Positions 17,078 to 18,933 of a stretch of 18,933 bases of DNA are shown in pieces (positions within the stretch are counted from its first letter, which is position 1; each line of letters opens with the position of its first letter). Origin of the DNA: Aphodosoma sp045126975. Its GTDB lineage: Bacteria > Bacteroidota > Bacteroidia > Bacteroidales > Paludibacteraceae. The notes under the pieces are model-generated. The model made no database searches. It was not told the origin of the DNA and was given only the letters and a program-made list of their open reading frames with translations. A program made the position numbers and the translations under genes. The stretch lies in the NCBI GenBank assembly GCA_045126975.1, contig JBGVPL010000002.1, positions 1 to 18,933 on the forward strand, read 5' to 3'.

Positions 17078-17260
17078 ATGAAAGCAATGTACAAATGCGA
17101 GTTAGCTCGCGCAGCTGGTGTATCAACCACCACCTTCAAACGTTGGATCTCGAAACACGAGGCCGAACTCGAACGCTTAGGTAATGCCCCTAAAGCCAAA
17201 ATCATCAACCCCGCAGGCGTAGAATATCTATGTCGCACCTTTGTGATAGAAATTGAATAA
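17078..17260 (+). CDS. Small helix-turn-helix DNA-binding-like protein
   Basis: This protein of 60 residues (MKAMYKCELARAAGVSTTTF) is all one domain. A predicted helix-turn-helix lies at about residues 6-25 (ELARAAGVSTTTFKRWI), followed by a basic and acidic helix and INPAGVEYLCRTFVIEIE. ATG at 17078 is chosen because the upstream in-frame extension from 17033 is translated heptad repeat (VPYSLFPN) and cannot be real family sequence. Small HTH proteins of this shape are often found beside amidase genes in Bacteroidales accessory loci; this is recollection, not a search result. It sits 132 nt upstream of the amidase gene and might regulate it. It is not assigned to a named family with confidence. 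Confidence 0.7.
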   Translation: MKAMYKCELARAAGVSTTTFKRWISKHEAELERLGNAPKAKIINPAGVEYLCRTFVIEIE

Positions 17261-17324
17261 TACCTCATTTCTAACACCAAATTCAAACTTATTCCGCCAA
17301 ATCCCCCGCATTTCCCCAAAAACC

Positions 17325-17403
17325 AAATTCAACATTTTTAGATGTCGTAACTTTGCACTCGCAAAACAAAATCTATTATTAACCATCTAAAAATGTTGAA
17401 TTT
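17325..17403. repeat. Perfect 20-bp inverted repeat flanking the amidase promoter
   Basis: AAATTCAACATTTTTAGATG (17325-17344) is the exact reverse complement of 17384-17403. The 39-nt centre carries the -7 element TAACTTTG. The right arm stops one base before the in-frame ATG at 17405. A promoter start near 17361 leaves the left arm outside the RNA, so the repeat acts at DNA level if it acts at all. Confidence 0.9.
17348..17355 (+). promoter_or_regulatory. Predicted -7 element of the amidase promoter
   Basis: TAACTTTG followed by CA matches the consensus. No TTTG is found at the -33 distance, where AAAT of the inverted-repeat arm lies instead. It faces the amidase gene in the present orientation. 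Confidence 0.6.
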
Positions 17404-17968
17404 TATGATTATTCTCACAGCAGGTCACACTGGACCAAACACCGGTGCCATAGGCACAGTAATCAACCACTACGGCCGCCTCGACGAAGGCACAGAAACC
17501 ATCCGTCTTCGCAATCGAGTAGCCGAAATTCTATCCGAACAATGGGGTATCGTCGTACTTCTCGACCGCGATAACGAACGTCTCGGACTCCTCACCGAAC
17601 GCATCAATCATCTCGCATCACCTACTGACATCTGCCTCGACATCCACCTCAATTCCCATTCAAACCACACTGCCAATGGAACCGAAGTTATCATCGCCGA
17701 TGATGCCACCAACTTCGAAATCACTATCGCAGTGCGCCTCCTCAACGCCACAGCACATGCCTTGCAAACCAACATTCGTGGCATAAAATCCGAAAATCAA
17801 ACACCTCACAAACGTCTTGCAATGCTTCACCTCAATTGCCAAAACATTGTACTCGAAGTGTGCTTCTGCACCAATCCCAACGATGGCAAACAATACATTA
17901 CACATTTCGAACAACTCGCCCAAGCCATCGCCCGCACTCTTGCCGAGAACATCGTAATTAAGGAATAG
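17393..17968 (+). CDS. N-acetylmuramoyl-L-alanine amidase, Amidase_3 type
   Basis: This 191-residue zinc amidase would cut the bond between muramic acid and the stem peptide. The fold signature is complete: H12 in LTAGHTG, E35 in GTETIRLRN, H85 in DIHLNSH, and the catalytic E155 in LEVCFCTN. There is no signal peptide or binding domain, so it is cytosolic unless released, as endolysins are. The start may be ATG at 17393, inside the right arm of an inverted repeat, or ATG at 17405, giving MIILTAGHTG; the second leaves the repeat wholly non-coding. The last two codons and the stop (AAG GAA TAG) form the start of a heptad repeat run. The next gene is a spanin-like lipoprotein, 161 nt downstream. 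Together they resemble a phage lysis pair. Confidence 0.9.
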   Translation: MLNFMIILTAGHTGPNTGAIGTVINHYGRLDEGTETIRLRNRVAEILSEQWGIVVLLDRDNERLGLLTERINHLASPTDICLDIHLNSHSNHTANGTEVIIADDATNFEITIAVRLLNATAHALQTNIRGIKSENQTPHKRLAMLHLNCQNIVLEVCFCTNPNDGKQYITHFEQLAQAIARTLAENIVIKE

Positions 17969-18119
17969 GGAATAAGGAACAGGGAGTAAGGAATATTCCT
18001 CTCCTATCTTAGGGGAACCGACGCTCGAAGCAAGAGCAGAAGGCAAATTTATTTGCATTATGCCTTGCAAGGAGGAGGAAGACGAAGTCAAAGTGTCCGC
18101 AGGACAGAGAGGTTAAAAA
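17961..18119. repeat. Degenerate composite repeat between amidase and spanin-like genes
   Basis: Reverse-orientation heptads (AGGAATAGGGAATAAGGAAC) overlap the amidase stop at 17961-17995. A decayed palindromic unit follows (CTCCTATCTTAGGGGA near 18001, then GTCCGCAGGAC and GAGAGGTTA near 18095-18116). Between them is AGGCA with nested GCAAATTTATTTGC (18043-18056). No gene was seen. Confidence 0.6.
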
Positions 18120-18129
18120 ATTATGAATT

Positions 18130-18600
18130 ATGAACCATAAATTAAAAAAGTTTTGCATTCTAAGTTGCACACTAATTAGTTGCACCACACAAAAAAACAC
18201 CACAAATCACATCACTCACCAACGTGATTCAATCCACATCGAGCAGCTCACACCACACCTGATTCCTCCTGATAGCAGCACCATCAACGCCCTTTTGCGC
18301 TGCGACTCACTCGGACAAGTATATATCTCACAAATCAACCTGCTCAGTGAACACAACAACACTTTATCGTTTCAACTTGACTCGCTTGGCAACCTCCGAC
18401 AAACCATAATCCACCACCACGACACACTTTGGTTGTTAAACAGCGACACAAAAATCACAGAAAAAACCGATTTTCTCACCGAAACTCGCCAAATAGAGTA
18501 CAAAACACCATCTTTTATTAAAAAAATCATTACAGTAGAAACCATAATTCTTGCAATAATCTTGCTCTTATATCTCGCCAAAAAACGAATTAAACGATAA
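18130..18600 (+). CDS. Spanin-like lipoprotein with C-terminal membrane anchor
   Basis: This 156-residue protein has an N-terminal lipoprotein signal (KKFCILSCTLISC, lipobox LISC with acylated Cys18). It continues with a polar, helix-prone periplasmic stretch (about 45-125, DSLGQVYISQINLLSEHNN and further DSLGNL). It ends in a hydrophobic segment (ITVETIILAIILLLYL, about 133-149) with a basic tail (AKKRIKR). A lipid anchor at one end and a membrane anchor at the other is the topology of unimolecular spanins, which link the outer and inner membranes in phage lysis. Its position after an amidase supports that reading. Residues 110-125 (TEKTDFLTETRQIEYKT) recall small phage-lysis proteins of Bacteroidetes, from memory only. 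The family is not established, and it could be an unrelated envelope lipoprotein. Confidence 0.72.
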   Translation: MNHKLKKFCILSCTLISCTTQKNTTNHITHQRDSIHIEQLTPHLIPPDSSTINALLRCDSLGQVYISQINLLSEHNNTLSFQLDSLGNLRQTIIHHHDTLWLLNSDTKITEKTDFLTETRQIEYKTPSFIKKIITVETIILAIILLLYLAKKRIKR

Positions 18601-18669
18601 AAAACAACACTATTCACACAAAAACCACCAAAAACACCAAAAACCGCCACCACCCCTCTTACGAAGTTG

Positions 18670-18677
18670 TAACTTTG
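18670..18677 (+). promoter_or_regulatory. Predicted -7 element upstream of the small ORF
   Basis: TAACTTTG followed by CA is identical to the -7 elements at 13475, 16756 and 17348. No good -33 TTTG is visible 19 nt upstream. It implies a transcript starting near 18683. Confidence 0.5.
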
Positions 18678-18734
18678 CATCGTCAAAAACAAACAAGCGC
18701 GCTAAACATTTTTTGACAACTACAAACAAAATCT

Positions 18735-18786
18735 CCCCAATATTGTCCCCCTGTCTTAGGGGGACGAGCGAAGCGGAGGGGGTTAA
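18735..18786. repeat. GC-rich palindromic repeat, forward orientation
   Basis: The stem TCCCCCT/AGGGGGA encloses GTCTT and is followed by CGAGCGAAGCGGAGGGGGTT. It is nearly identical to the copy at 16962-17013. It has no heptad array beside it, unlike the other copies. Confidence 0.75.
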
Positions 18787-18824
18787 CAAACAAAATTATT
18801 AACCATAAAAAAAACCAAAAAACT

Positions 18825-18923
18825 ATGAAAATTGATGCAATTTCTTTGATTGACGGAATGTCAGGTAAACTCAACAAACGCGAAAAAGTAGTCTTCATCA
18901 AACGCTACTGCAACATTCTTTAA
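18825..18923 (+). CDS. Small ORF of 32 residues, possibly a truncated gene
   Basis: ATG at 18825 opens a frame of 32 codons (MKIDAISLIDGMSGKLNKR, then EKVVFIKRYCNIL) ending in TAA at 18921-18923. It follows a promoter-like element and an A-rich leader (AACCATAAAAAAAACC), as other genes here do. Composition is balanced and protein-like, with alternating charged and hydrophobic residues. I do not recognise a function. The N-terminus recalls the start of longer conserved Bacteroidales hypothetical proteins, so it may be a 5' fragment of one; that is memory, unverified. The window ends 10 nt later. Confidence 0.45.
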   Translation: MKIDAISLIDGMSGKLNKREKVVFIKRYCNIL

Positions 18924-18933
18924 TTTTAAGTAG

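Larger units (their letters stand above)
18601..18824. other. Non-coding leader region with promoter and palindromic repeat
   Basis: No gene was seen. The region holds an A/C-rich stretch (18601-18660), a promoter -7 element at 18670-18677, and a forward copy of the GC-rich palindromic repeat at 18735-18786 (ATATTGTCCCCCTGTCTTAG, then GGGGGACGAGCGAAGCGGAG). The repeat is within the transcript predicted for the small ORF downstream. Confidence 0.6.

Noticed and set aside
17660..18091. Minus-strand open frame of 143 codons opposite the amidase gene
   Set aside because: Antisense to complete amidase motifs and partly made of translated repeat.
18372..18692. Minus-strand open frame of 106 codons
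   Set aside because: Antisense to the spanin-like gene, whose lipobox and membrane anchor are coherent. No motif in the antisense product.

Overview
The window reads as chromosomal DNA of a low-GC Bacteroidota, most likely an uncultured Bacteroidales with a type IX secretion system (T9SS). The grounds are several promoters of the Bacteroidetes form (TTTG, about 19-20 nt, TAnnTTTG), the lack of Shine-Dalgarno sequences, T9SS type A-like C-terminal sorting domains on three large secreted proteins, and an OmpA protein of Bacteroidetes layout. No rRNA, tRNA, CRISPR array or transposase gene was seen.

Layout. (1) Positions 1-8343, minus strand: a three-gene unit of two tandem paralogous giant secreted proteins with T9SS tails and an OmpA-family outer-membrane protein, ending in a perfect hairpin at the window edge. 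(2) 8500-10990, plus strand, divergent: an M23/LysM peptidase that carries a heptanucleotide repeat array in frame, then dihydrolipoyl dehydrogenase. (3) 11073-13315: an AlbA_2/HATPase/winged-helix regulator, AT-rich in codon use, bracketed by two near-copies of a repeat array. Each array holds eight copies of TTGTCTAAT with spacings 21-58-12-21-58-12-21 (a 91-bp super-period), and each contains a terminator. (4) 13452-16506: a large secreted protein with starch-binding-like and PKD-like modules and a T9SS tail. (5) 16507-18933: a repeat-rich accessory tract with a small helix-turn-helix protein, an Amidase_3 peptidoglycan amidase, a lipoprotein with a C-terminal membrane anchor that has the topology of a phage unimolecular spanin, and a 32-codon ORF behind its own promoter.

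How they may work together. The T9SS cargo proteins and the OmpA protein are probably a surface module. The amidase and spanin-like pair looks like a minimal lysis cassette without phage structural genes. Its amidase promoter sits between arms of a perfect 20-bp inverted repeat, which could make it invertible. The regulator and its flanking arrays look like a self-contained, possibly mobile or autoregulated cassette. These two loci are the best candidates for something undescribed. Composite dispersed repeats (GC-rich palindromes next to TTCCYTR heptads) fill the gaps from 13.3 kb onward.
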